Assembly: GCA_035286785.1 (NCBI GenBank)
Contig: DATECS010000246.1
Location: 1 to 7,002, forward strand
DNA from: UBA11386 sp035286785
GTDB lineage: Bacteria > Planctomycetota > Planctomycetia > Pirellulales > Thermoguttaceae
Direction of reading: 5' to 3'
DNA length: 7,002 bases
Shown here: piece by piece, positions 1-5,979 of the stretch
How positions within the stretch are numbered: the stretch's first letter is position 1
Layout of the letters: every line of letters starts with the position of its first letter
Notes under the pieces: model-generated
Seen by the model: only the letters and a program-made list of their open reading frames with translations
The model's database searches: none
Told to the model about the DNA's origin: nothing
Made by a program: the position numbers and the translations under genes

Positions 1-451
1 CGTGGCGGGCCGGCCGCTGCGCGATCGGGACGTGATCGAGGAACCCATCGGAATGCACCCGCGGCATCGAGAAAAAATGGCCATTCGGCGGAATGACCCC
101 GAGGCCCGCCGCGCGGAGACCTTCTACGAAGTTGTCGAGCCGTTCGACGGTTTCGCCCTGGTTCGGGCGATTCCGAAGACGGGCCGCACCCACCAGATCC
201 GGCTCCATCTGGATCACGTCGGATGCCCCGTGCTGTGCGATCGGCTCTACGGCGGTCGCGCGGTGATCACGCGCGGCGAGATCCGCCGCGCGCCGGGCGA
301 TGAAACGGTCCTGCTCGACCGTCAGGCCCTGCACGCCCACCGCTTGCGGTTTGTTCATCCCGAGACGAACGAGCCGCTCGTGGTCGAGGCGCCGCTGCCG
401 GCCGACATGGAAGCCGTGCTGACGGAATTGCGGGCCTATCGAGTGGGATAG
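1..451 (+). CDS. RluA/RluD-family 23S rRNA pseudouridine synthase, C-terminal part (5' truncated by window edge)
   Basis: The reading frame is open at the left edge and ends with TAG at 449-451, so about 149 codons of the C-terminal catalytic domain are visible. The family isomerises specific uridines in rRNA (sometimes tRNA) to pseudouridine. Seen here: a GRPLRDRDVIEEPIGMHPR segment near the start, like the 'GRP...I..PIGRHP' segment of RluD-type enzymes, then KM, and the family motif TGRTHQIRLHL at nt 179-211, followed by GCPVLCD and LYGG. The usual 'GD' before the YGG element is CD here. The end of the domain (LHAHRLRFVHPETNEP) also fits the family. The catalytic Asp motif (RLD) must lie upstream of the window, so activity cannot be judged. 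The GTG at nt 2 should not be taken as the true start. The gene converges with fhs. RluA-family membership is secure; which rRNA site it modifies is not. Confidence 0.93.
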   Translation, partial: VAGRPLRDRDVIEEPIGMHPRHREKMAIRRNDPEARRAETFYEVVEPFDGFALVRAIPKTGRTHQIRLHLDHVGCPVLCDRLYGGRAVITRGEIRRAPGDETVLLDRQALHAHRLRFVHPETNEPLVVEAPLPADMEAVLTELRAYRVG

Positions 452-476
452 ACTGGAATATCCATCAATATAAAAA

Positions 477-548
477 CCGAGCCGCGACCGTAAGGGAGCG
501 GTGGTGTGTTTCACGAGGTACAACCGCTCCCTCACGGTCGCGGCTCGG
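477..548. repeat. Long palindrome between convergent genes, possible bidirectional terminator
   Basis: The arms at 477-502 and 523-548 are 26 nt each and complementary except for one position, which would be a G-U pair in one of the two transcripts. The left arm begins CCGAGCCGCGACCG and the right arm ends CGGTCGCGGCTCGG; the loop is 20 nt. It sits 25 nt after the pseudouridine synthase stop and 37 nt beyond the fhs stop, where a bidirectional terminator would be expected. There is no clear T-run on either side, so rho-independent termination is uncertain. From memory, this GC-rich motif is scattered through planctomycete and acidobacterial intergenic regions, which makes a dispersed REP/MITE-like repeat an equally good label. 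Confidence 0.8.
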
Positions 549-589
549 TAAGAAAATACTCGGCTCGGAAAGAGGACATAACGGCTCAG
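541..589. repeat. Three short direct repeats of CGGCTCGG
   Basis: CGGCTCGG occurs at 541-548 and 561-568, and a one-mismatch copy (CGGCTCAG) at 582-589, giving a spacing of 20 and 21 nt. The bases after the first two copies are also alike (TAAGA and AAAGA). The first copy is the end of the adjacent palindrome, and the third overlaps the fhs stop codon. This may be decay or slippage at the edge of the palindromic repeat; no function is claimed. Confidence 0.5.
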
Positions 590-2274
590 AACAATCCCAC
601 CACGTTGCCGTTCTCGTCGATGTCGATGGACTCGGCGGCCGGCGCGGCGGGCAAGCCCGGCATGGTCATGATGTCGCCGGTCAGGACGACGACAAACCCG
701 GCGCCGGCGGCCACTTTCACGTCGCGCAGCGGAACGTCGAACTTCTTTGGGCGTCCCTTGAGCCCTGGATCGGTCGAGAGCGAGTACTGCGTTTTGGCCA
801 TGCAGATGGGCAGCTCGCCGTAGCCGGATTCCTGGAGCATCTGGAATTTGTCGCGCAGCCGTTTGTCGGCCAGGACGTCCACCGCCCCGTAGATTTCGCG
901 GCAGATGATGCCCACCTTCTGCCAAAGGGTGCAGGAGTCGGGATAGAGCAGGCTGAAGTCGGTTTTCGTGTTCTCGACCACGTCGATCACGGCCTCGGCT
1001 AGCGCCTCCGCGCCTCGCCCGCCCCGGGCCCAATGGTCGGCCCTGACGATCTTCACGGTCAGATAGGCGCACTTGTCCTTGATGAACTGGATTTCCTCCT
1101 CGGTGTCGGAGGCGAAATGGTTCAGCGCCACGACGACCGGCAGACCGAAACGGTGGATGTTTTCGATGTGTTTTTTGAGGTTTTCGACGCCCTTGTCCAA
1201 GGCGTCGATGTTGGGCTGGTCGAGTTTGTCGAGTCCGACGCCGCCGTGGTGCTTCATGGCCCGGACCGTGGCGACGATCACCACGGCGTTCGGCTGGATG
1301 CCCGACTTGCGGCACTTGATGTTGAAGAACTTTTCGGCGCCCAGGTCGGCCCCGAAGCCGGCCTCCGTGACCGTGTACTCCGACAGCCGCATGGCGAGTT
1401 TCGTGGCGATGACGCTGTTGCACCCGTGGGCGATGTTGGCGAACGGGCCGCCGTGGATAAACGCCGGGTTGTTTTCGAGCGTCTGGACCAGGTTCGGCTG
1501 CAAGGCGTTTTTCAGCAGGACGGTCATCGCGCCGTGGGCTTTTAGTTCCGCCGCCGTGACCGGATGCCGCGCCCGGGTATAGCCGACGATCATCCGCCCG
1601 AGACGCTCGCGCAGCTCGGTGATCGAATCGCTGAGGCAAAACGCGGCCATCACCTCCGAGGCGGACGTGATGTCGAACACGCTTTCGTGGGGAATGGAGT
1701 TGTTCACGCCGCCCAGGCCCACGGTGACGTTGCGCAGCGCGCGGTCGTTCATGTCGATCACGCGACCCCAGGCGACCCGGCGAGGATCGATCCGCAGCGA
1801 GTTGCTGTGGTGCAGATGGTTGTCGAGCATGGCGGCCAGTAGGTTGTGCGCCAGCTCGATGGCGTGGATGTCGCCCGTGAAATGGAGGTTGATGTCCTCC
1901 ATCGGCACGACCTGACTGTATCCTCCGCCGGCCGCACCGCCCTTCATACCGAAACAGGGGCCCATCGACGGCTCGCGGAGGCACACGGTCGCCCGACGTC
2001 CGAGGCGATTCAAGGCGTCCGTCAACCCGATGCTCGTGGTAGTCTTGCCTTCGCCGGCGGGCGTGGGCGTGATCGCGGTGACCAGCACGAGCTTGCCGAC
2101 CGGCGCGTCGTCATGGCGATGATACACGGCGAGCGGCACTTTGGCCTTCACCGAGCCATAGTGCTCAAGATCCTTCCCGTTCAGACCGACCTTCGCGGCG
2201 ATCTCGTCGATGGGGAGCATCTTGGCCGCGCGAGCGATTTCAATGTCGGGCGGCAACGGAGAGTGGGTGGTCAT
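586..2274 (-). CDS. fhs: Formate-tetrahydrofolate ligase (formyl-H4F synthetase)
   Basis: Cytosolic enzyme that catalyses formate + ATP + H4F <-> 10-formyl-H4F + ADP + Pi. It is reversible, so it can make ATP when C1 units are oxidised. The product is 562 aa, close to the usual 555-560. Seen: the ATP-binding loop TPAGEGKTT (residues 71-79), EPSMGPCFGMKGGAAGGGY (101-119), FTGDIHAI (132-139) and the C-terminal AKTQYSLSTDP (493-503), all typical and intact. The frame is open further upstream to 2367, but those 31 codons come from an intergenic palindrome. I choose the ATG at 2274 because homologous sequence begins right after it and an AGAAGG Shine-Dalgarno-like site lies about 8 nt before it. 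It is the last gene of the minus-strand C1 block, 99 nt after the methyltransferase. The formate end of the methyl branch is therefore encoded with the corrinoid end; FolD, which would connect them, is not in the window. Confidence 0.97.
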   Translation of the reverse strand: MTTHSPLPPDIEIARAAKMLPIDEIAAKVGLNGKDLEHYGSVKAKVPLAVYHRHDDAPVGKLVLVTAITPTPAGEGKTTTSIGLTDALNRLGRRATVCLREPSMGPCFGMKGGAAGGGYSQVVPMEDINLHFTGDIHAIELAHNLLAAMLDNHLHHSNSLRIDPRRVAWGRVIDMNDRALRNVTVGLGGVNNSIPHESVFDITSASEVMAAFCLSDSITELRERLGRMIVGYTRARHPVTAAELKAHGAMTVLLKNALQPNLVQTLENNPAFIHGGPFANIAHGCNSVIATKLAMRLSEYTVTEAGFGADLGAEKFFNIKCRKSGIQPNAVVIVATVRAMKHHGGVGLDKLDQPNIDALDKGVENLKKHIENIHRFGLPVVVALNHFASDTEEEIQFIKDKCAYLTVKIVRADHWARGGRGAEALAEAVIDVVENTKTDFSLLYPDSCTLWQKVGIICREIYGAVDVLADKRLRDKFQMLQESGYGELPICMAKTQYSLSTDPGLKGRPKKFDVPLRDVKVAAGAGFVVVLTGDIMTMPGLPAAPAAESIDIDENGNVVGLF

Positions 2275-2297
2275 GCTTGTAGCCTTCTGCCGGACAC

Positions 2298-2360
2298 GTA
2301 GGCCGGGTCGAGACCCGGCGCCTGCAAGAGTCCCCCGCGCCGGGTCGTGACCCGGCCTAC
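2298..2360. repeat. Palindromic repeat (GTAGGCCGGG...CCCGGCCTAC) upstream of fhs
   Basis: The arms at 2298-2321 and 2337-2360 are 24 nt with two mismatches in the centre, around a 15-nt loop. Each arm is itself nearly palindromic (GGGTCGAGACCC in the left, GGGTCGTGACCC in the right), so a cruciform with branched tips is possible. It fills most of the 99-nt gap between the methyltransferase stop and the fhs start, 24 nt before the fhs ATG. The transcript would fold into a stable GC-rich hairpin, which could stabilise upstream mRNA or attenuate fhs. No U-run follows it on the minus strand, so a simple terminator is not supported. The outer ends GTAGG/CCTAC match those of the element at 3318-3386. 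Confidence 0.8.
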
Positions 2361-2373
2361 ACAGCAATATTGC

Positions 2374-3246
2374 TTATGCGTAGAAATCCCGCACTCGCAT
2401 AATGGCTTCGAAACCGTCGTCCGTTTTGAGAATGTCTTCGAGGCATTGCATGGCGGGGTCGTCGGAGCCGAGCAGTTCGTACTTGCGTTTGACCGAGCCG
2501 ATGATCATGTCCAATCCAAGCGGCATGACCTTCGTCAAAAAGGCGCTTTCCAACGGACCTTTCACTGGCGAGCCGTCCGGCTTCTTCGACGGGAGCATCA
2601 CCGTAAAATTGCTCAGGCCGACCGACATGTGTACGCCGGCGAAGTCGGGATCGCCGTGAATCATCGCGGCGGCCTGGACCAGACGTTTCAGATTGCCCTC
2701 CGAGTCGCTCCCGACCGGCGCGATGCCGGGATCGAAAATCAGATCCTTGTTCGGAATTCCCTTGCCGACGGCCCGGGCGGCGGCAGCCATTGCTTGGGCT
2801 GCCTGATACGTCTCTTCGGCCGTGCGACAAGGCATTGCCTGGCTGCCCTCCATCCGCTCGGAAACAAGCAGGATCGGCATAAATGGACAGATTGCGTAGA
2901 GGTCGAACATCGTCATGCGCAAGGGCGAGATCGAGTTGAGCACCGGTTTACGGCCGCCCGCCCGATCGAGGTTATAGGCTTCGAGACCCGCCTTGGCGAT
3001 CACCGGGTCGGGCGTGTCGATCGAAAGCGGCTTGGACGTCACGGCCTGGATCTTGCGGACCATGTCGGCCATGAACTCGGCCGAGCGCGGCCCCACGTTC
3101 ACGTCGATAAACGCGGCGCCCTTCTCGTCCTGCATCTTGGCAAGCTCGAGGATACCGTCGATGTCGCCGGCGTCGAACAGCGTGTGGGTCGAGGGGACCG
3201 AGTCGTTGATCGTCTCGCCGATAATCGTCAAACCTTGGATTGCCAC
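2374..3246 (-). CDS. Methyltetrahydrofolate:corrinoid protein methyltransferase (pterin-binding TIM barrel)
   Basis: Predicted to move a methyl group between methyl-H4F and the cobalt of a corrinoid protein; the likely partner is the corrinoid protein encoded at 5094-5726. The 290-aa product fits a single pterin-binding TIM barrel, slightly longer than acetogen AcsE (about 262 aa). Seen in order: IGETIN (residues 9-14), FIDVNVGP (46-53), SIDTPD (75-80), NSIS (104-107), FDPGIAPVG (171-179) and GLSN (210-213). These correspond to the pterin-contacting Asp/Asn positions of the MeTr family and to the Asn of the conserved 'GLSN' strand. Automatic pipelines may call it dihydropteroate synthase, the same fold; the neighbours and the GLSN motif favour MeTr over folate synthesis. 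The start is GTG at 3246 with AAAGGA about 9 nt upstream. The preceding 182-nt gap to MetFV is occupied by a nested palindrome. The methyl donor or acceptor beyond the corrinoid protein is unknown. Confidence 0.88.
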   Translation of the reverse strand: MAIQGLTIIGETINDSVPSTHTLFDAGDIDGILELAKMQDEKGAAFIDVNVGPRSAEFMADMVRKIQAVTSKPLSIDTPDPVIAKAGLEAYNLDRAGGRKPVLNSISPLRMTMFDLYAICPFMPILLVSERMEGSQAMPCRTAEETYQAAQAMAAAARAVGKGIPNKDLIFDPGIAPVGSDSEGNLKRLVQAAAMIHGDPDFAGVHMSVGLSNFTVMLPSKKPDGSPVKGPLESAFLTKVMPLGLDMIIGSVKRKYELLGSDDPAMQCLEDILKTDDGFEAIMRVRDFYA

Positions 3247-3286
3247 GGGTAAGGTTCCTTTCGGTCAGCGGGTTTGTTTTTTATTT

Positions 3287-3424
3287 CACCGCAAAGACGC
3301 AAAGGACGCAAAGTTTTGTAGGTCAGGCTGTGCCTGACAATAGAAACAGACCAAATGAATTTATTGTCAGGCACAGCCTGACCTACATTTGTTTCTTCTT
3401 TGCGTTCTTCGCGTCTTCGCGGTG
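3287..3424. repeat. Outer palindrome of a nested element (CACCGC...GCGGTG)
   Basis: The arms at 3287-3312 and 3399-3424 are 26 nt with three mismatches, beginning CACCGCAAAGACGC and ending GCGTCTTCGCGGTG. The left arm contains an internal repeat of the unit GACGCAAAG. The right arm starts 13 nt beyond the inner palindrome and ends 4 nt from the MetFV stop codon. The motif 'CACCGCAAAGACGCAAAG' is one I recall as dispersed in many bacterial genomes and a frequent source of spurious peptides. Two unrelated palindromes, one inside the other, make up almost the whole gap between MetFV and the methyltransferase. Confidence 0.78.
3318..3386. repeat. Inner perfect palindrome (GTAGGTCAGG...CCTGACCTAC)
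   Basis: The arms at 3318-3342 and 3362-3386 are 25 nt and perfectly complementary, with a 19-nt A-rich loop. Each arm contains the near-palindrome TCAGGCTGTGCCTGA. It lies wholly within the space between the arms of the outer palindrome at 3287-3424. In RNA it would form a 25-bp stem in the leader of the methyltransferase mRNA or in the operon transcript. No U-run follows on the minus strand. Its perfect arms suggest recent origin or active maintenance, unlike the outer arms. Confidence 0.85.
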
Positions 3425-3428
3425 GGAT

Positions 3429-5009
3429 TTATTGGTTTTTATCCGGTTTGTCTCCTTGTTTGGCCGGCGCGGCGGAGTGGTCGCGGTCCAGATAGGTGTT
3501 GGCCCAGGCCGACGTGTGCTTCAGCGCCGCATTGTGGATCACGGTCCGGCCCTCGGCGATCTGTTGCTCTTCGCGGTAGTATTTCAGCCGGTCGTACACG
3601 CGGGTCCAAAGGCATTCCTTGTCCAACAATTCGCACTTGCCGTCGCGCGAGCCGCCGCAGGGACCGTTGCGCATGCCCTTCGAGCAGGCCGAATTGGGGC
3701 ATAGATAGCCGCAGTCGGGCAAGCTGCAATCACCGCAATCCTGGCAGGCATAGCCAAGGTGTTTCGCTTCTTTTTCGAGCCAATACGACAGCCGGCCCAG
3801 CAAGCCGGGCTCGCCGGATTTGTAGAGCCGCCCGTAGAACCAAACCAAGAGATTGTAAAGATTCTTGCCTCGCTGGAAGGCCAGCGAGTGAACCAGCCGC
3901 GAGACGCGATACTGGAGCGTCACGTTTTTCGAGCGGCGCCGGTGCTTCAGCGACTCCAGGTACTCGGGATTGATCCGCGTCGGGTCGCTCATGCCGGTCT
4001 TCGGGTCGTGGTCGAAGAAGAAAAATTCGTCGGGGAGCGAATAGCGTATCTCGGGCAAAAAATCGCGCCAGTCGTTCTCGCCGTAGCTTTCGGCCAGGTC
4101 GATCACGCGGCCGAAGGAGTCGGCCTTGGCCATTCCGCCGAGATAGCCCGCCGCGAAACCCAGACCCTTGAACACGGCCAGTTGCTTGGCGGCCAATTCC
4201 TGGAAAAACTTGCGTCCCTTGTCCTCGCCGGCGGCGTATTTTTGGCACGTTTCGAGCAACTCGTCGCTCACCACGCAGCCGGCCAGCTTCCCGTCGTGGA
4301 ACATTTTGGCCACAAAGCCGGTCAGGAGGTAAACATTGCCGACCACGGGCACGTCGATCCCTCGCGAGTCGAGCACGAGCTTGATTTCGTGGAACTTCCG
4401 CATGTCGTAGCCCAATTGCGGGATGACCCATTGGGCGCCAGCCGCGATTTTGCGGATGAGCTTGAAATACTGCGGCACCAGTTCGCGTTCGTACCGTTTG
4501 AACGGCGAGACGGCGCAGCCGATGAAGAAATTCGTCGGCGCGAGCGTTTCCAGGTCGCCGCGCCGGCCCGGCACTTGAAGTCCGGCGTTCATCGACCGCA
4601 GGAGCGAGATCAGGCTGACGCTGTCCAGATCGAACACCGGTTCGGCCGTGCCGCCGAAACCCGACGTGGGATAGTCGCCCGTCAACGCCAGAATGCTGTT
4701 GAAACCCTCGGAGGCGTAGCGCCACGCGGCCGATTCGAGCCCATTGCGGTTTTGGTCCTTGCAGGTCAGGTGCAGAACGACCCGGTCGCGGTGTTCGGGA
4801 ATCAACCCGGCGAGCCAGTCGGGCGGCAGCATGGGACCGCCGCCGGGGTTGTCGGTCACGGAAATCCAGCCGATTCGCGGATCGGCCAAGAGATCCTTGG
4901 ACAATCCCGCCATGGCGGCGGGCGAGGCGGGCGCGCTCAGTCCGCGCGAGCTTACGATTTCCGCTCCGTAGTGAAAACGGCGGTCGGCCAATATTTCACG
5001 ATACGTCAT
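3429..5009 (-). CDS. metF: Methylenetetrahydrofolate reductase with fused MetV-type C-terminal domain (MetFV)
   Basis: Interconverts 5,10-methylene-H4F and 5-methyl-H4F in the cytosol. The product is 526 aa from the ATG at 5009, far longer than MetF alone (about 300 aa). Residues ~6-307 are the MetF barrel: GAEIVSSRG with the likely catalytic Glu17, HLTCKDQN (80-87), LALTGDYPT (107-115) and PQLGYD (197-202). A linker of about 110 residues follows, containing a short FFFFDHDP stretch. The C-terminal domain carries nine Cys within 45 residues (422, 425, 428, 433, 437, 442, 451, 459, 466) in the pattern CxxCGxCxLPxC...CP...CxKG..NGPCGG, typical of the MetV family and probably a metal or iron-sulfur site. 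In acetogens MetV is a separate partner of MetF; here it is fused. An in-frame ATG at 5033 adds eight residues, but its ribosome site lies in a hairpin. The 5009 ATG has GGAG 9 nt upstream and gives the usual MetF N-terminus. The electron donor or acceptor is not evident. Second gene of the C1 block. Confidence 0.92.
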   Translation of the reverse strand: MTYREILADRRFHYGAEIVSSRGLSAPASPAAMAGLSKDLLADPRIGWISVTDNPGGGPMLPPDWLAGLIPEHRDRVVLHLTCKDQNRNGLESAAWRYASEGFNSILALTGDYPTSGFGGTAEPVFDLDSVSLISLLRSMNAGLQVPGRRGDLETLAPTNFFIGCAVSPFKRYERELVPQYFKLIRKIAAGAQWVIPQLGYDMRKFHEIKLVLDSRGIDVPVVGNVYLLTGFVAKMFHDGKLAGCVVSDELLETCQKYAAGEDKGRKFFQELAAKQLAVFKGLGFAAGYLGGMAKADSFGRVIDLAESYGENDWRDFLPEIRYSLPDEFFFFDHDPKTGMSDPTRINPEYLESLKHRRRSKNVTLQYRVSRLVHSLAFQRGKNLYNLLVWFYGRLYKSGEPGLLGRLSYWLEKEAKHLGYACQDCGDCSLPDCGYLCPNSACSKGMRNGPCGGSRDGKCELLDKECLWTRVYDRLKYYREEQQIAEGRTVIHNAALKHTSAWANTYLDRDHSAAPAKQGDKPDKNQ

Positions 5010-5036
5010 CACCTGTCGCTCCGAGCAGTCCATCGG

Positions 5037-5059
5037 CCCACCTTGCCTCGCAAGGTGGG
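5037..5059 (-). promoter_or_regulatory. Perfect 10-bp hairpin just upstream of the MetFV start codons
   Basis: On the minus strand CCCACCTTGC and GCAAGGTGGG flank a 3-nt loop (GAG), in the 60-nt gap after the corrinoid protein gene. The 3' arm contains AAGGTGGG, the only Shine-Dalgarno-like sequence for the ATG at 5033, which starts 3 nt after the stem. The GGAG that serves the ATG at 5009 is outside the hairpin. No U-run follows, so it is not a standard terminator. It may block the upstream start, act as a stability or processing element after the first gene, or be a small repeat. Confidence 0.55.
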
Positions 5060-5093
5060 AAGAAAGAAATGAAGGTTGTGGAGCCGCCGGACG

Positions 5094-5726
5094 TCAACCG
5101 ACCAGTTTTCGGGCCAGGGCGACCGCCGAACTGGCGTTGTCGCTGTAGCCGTCGGCGCCGATTTCGTCGGCGAACTGCTGCGTGATGGGCGCGCCGCCGA
5201 CCATGATCTTGGTCGAGTCGCGCAGGCCGGCCTTTTCGAGCGCCTCGATGACCGACTTCATCATCGTCATGGTCGTCGTCAACAAGGCGGAAAGGGCCAC
5301 GATGCAGCCTTCCCGTTGCTTGGCCGCTTCCACGAACTTCTCCGTGGGAACGTCCACGCCCAGATCGACCACTTCGAACCCGCCGCCTTCGAGCATCGAG
5401 GCGACCAGGTTCTTGCCGATGTCGTGGAGGTCGCCCTTTACCGTGCCGATGATGACCTGGCCGGCCGCCTTCGTTCCGGCCGCGGCAAGCCGCGGGGCGA
5501 GCAGCTCGAGCGACGTCTTCATGGCGCGGGCGGCAATCAGCAGCTCGGGAACGAAGTACTCATTGCACTCAAACCGTCGTCCCACTTCGTCCATGGCGGG
5601 AATCAGTTGTTTGCCGAGCAATTCCGAGGGGTCGGCGCCCGCGTCGAGCGCCGCCTTGGTGATCTCTTGTGCCTTCTTCGCATTGCCGGTCAAAACGGCT
5701 TCGTAAAGTTCCCTAGCGTCGGACAT
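5094..5726 (-). CDS. Corrinoid (B12-binding) methyltransferase protein, MtbC/MtgC-like
   Basis: A methyl-carrier subunit that holds a corrinoid cofactor and shuttles a methyl group between two methyltransferases. The product is 210 aa, the usual size. Residues 1-85 form the helical cap domain (SDARELYEAVLTGN at the start, AMDEVGRRFECNEYFVPEL at 44-62), and 88-210 form the Rossmann B12-binding domain. The cobalt-ligand motif DLHDIGKN (99-106, His101 as axial ligand) is intact, followed by SALLTTTM, VGGAPIT and ADGYSDNA, all typical. The frame is open to 5903, but I choose the ATG at 5726: family homology starts there and AGGAG lies 7 nt upstream, while the preceding codons look non-coding. It is the first clear gene of the block with MeTr, MetFV and Fhs downstream, so its methyl group most likely exchanges with H4F. 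Its other partner, a substrate:corrinoid methyltransferase, is not in the window; nor is a RamA-type activase. Confidence 0.94.
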   Translation of the reverse strand: MSDARELYEAVLTGNAKKAQEITKAALDAGADPSELLGKQLIPAMDEVGRRFECNEYFVPELLIAARAMKTSLELLAPRLAAAGTKAAGQVIIGTVKGDLHDIGKNLVASMLEGGGFEVVDLGVDVPTEKFVEAAKQREGCIVALSALLTTTMTMMKSVIEALEKAGLRDSTKIMVGGAPITQQFADEIGADGYSDNASSAVALARKLVG

Positions 5727-5781
5727 CGACGAACTCCTCTTATGGCGGTCAACTTTAGTATCTCCCAAACCGGATATCATA

Positions 5782-5979
5782 CTATCTGACGGGCCGCCAC
5801 ACCAGTCCCGGAGAGACCGCGGAAGGCATTTTGCCCGGCCACGCGCCGGTGGCGGCATTGTAATGCGTAAATGGTTGCCGGAGAACGGATTCATAAGGCG
5901 CACGACCGATCAAAAAGTCATTCATTTCCGGTGTAAACAACTCCGACAGCAACCGCTTTTCGAGAGCCCAACTTGGCAT
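5782..5979 (-). CDS. Possible small hypothetical protein (65 aa) or gene remnant upstream of the corrinoid protein gene
   Basis: Not recognised. From the ATG at 5979 it encodes 65 aa with a mixed, protein-like composition (for example FTPEMNDFLIGRAPYESVL and FTHYNAATGAWPGKMPSAV), no transmembrane segment and no Cys-rich motif. It ends 55 nt before the corrinoid protein start, so it could share that transcript. There is no convincing Shine-Dalgarno; the ATG overlaps the stop of the next upstream frame as TAATG, which would permit translational coupling. Third-position GC is lower than in the four C1 genes. It could equally be the remnant of a larger decayed gene or chance. Confidence 0.3.
   Translation of the reverse strand: MPSWALEKRLLSELFTPEMNDFLIGRAPYESVLRQPFTHYNAATGAWPGKMPSAVSPGLVWRPVR

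Noticed and set aside
2275..2367. A 31-residue N-terminal extension of Fhs.
   Set aside because: It is encoded mostly by the palindromic repeat, has no resemblance to Fhs N-termini, and the ATG at 2274 has a good ribosome site.
2374..3246. Dihydropteroate synthase (FolP) as the identity of the TIM-barrel gene.
   Set aside because: Same fold, but the GLSN motif, the length and the company of a corrinoid protein, MetFV and Fhs favour methyl-H4F:corrinoid methyltransferase.
2347..3252. A 301-codon + strand frame opposite the methyltransferase.
   Set aside because: Antisense shadow of a gene with conserved pterin-binding motifs; no start context or domain.
3287..3424. CRISPR repeats or a rho-independent terminator at the nested palindrome.
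   Set aside because: There is no regular repeat-spacer array, and no U-run follows the stem in the direction of transcription.
3759..5072. A long open frame on the + strand opposite MetFV (437 codons).
   Set aside because: It is antisense to a clear enzyme gene with intact motifs; the length follows from high GC and codon bias, and its peptide shows no recognisable domain.
5776..5781. TATGAT on the minus strand as the -10 box of the C1 block promoter.
   Set aside because: No -35-like hexamer at 16-19 nt, so it is only mentioned in the spacer description and not called as a promoter.
5801..5822. A sequence on the + strand (CCAGTCCCGGAGAGACCGCG) resembling the B12 box of cobalamin riboswitches, near a corrinoid protein gene.
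   Set aside because: It is on the wrong strand to control the C1 block, has extra bases relative to the B12 box, and the other conserved riboswitch segments and stems are not seen around it.
5727..5903. A 59-residue N-terminal extension of the corrinoid protein.
   Set aside because: The composition is not protein-like for this family, and AGGAG at the right spacing precedes the internal ATG where family similarity begins.
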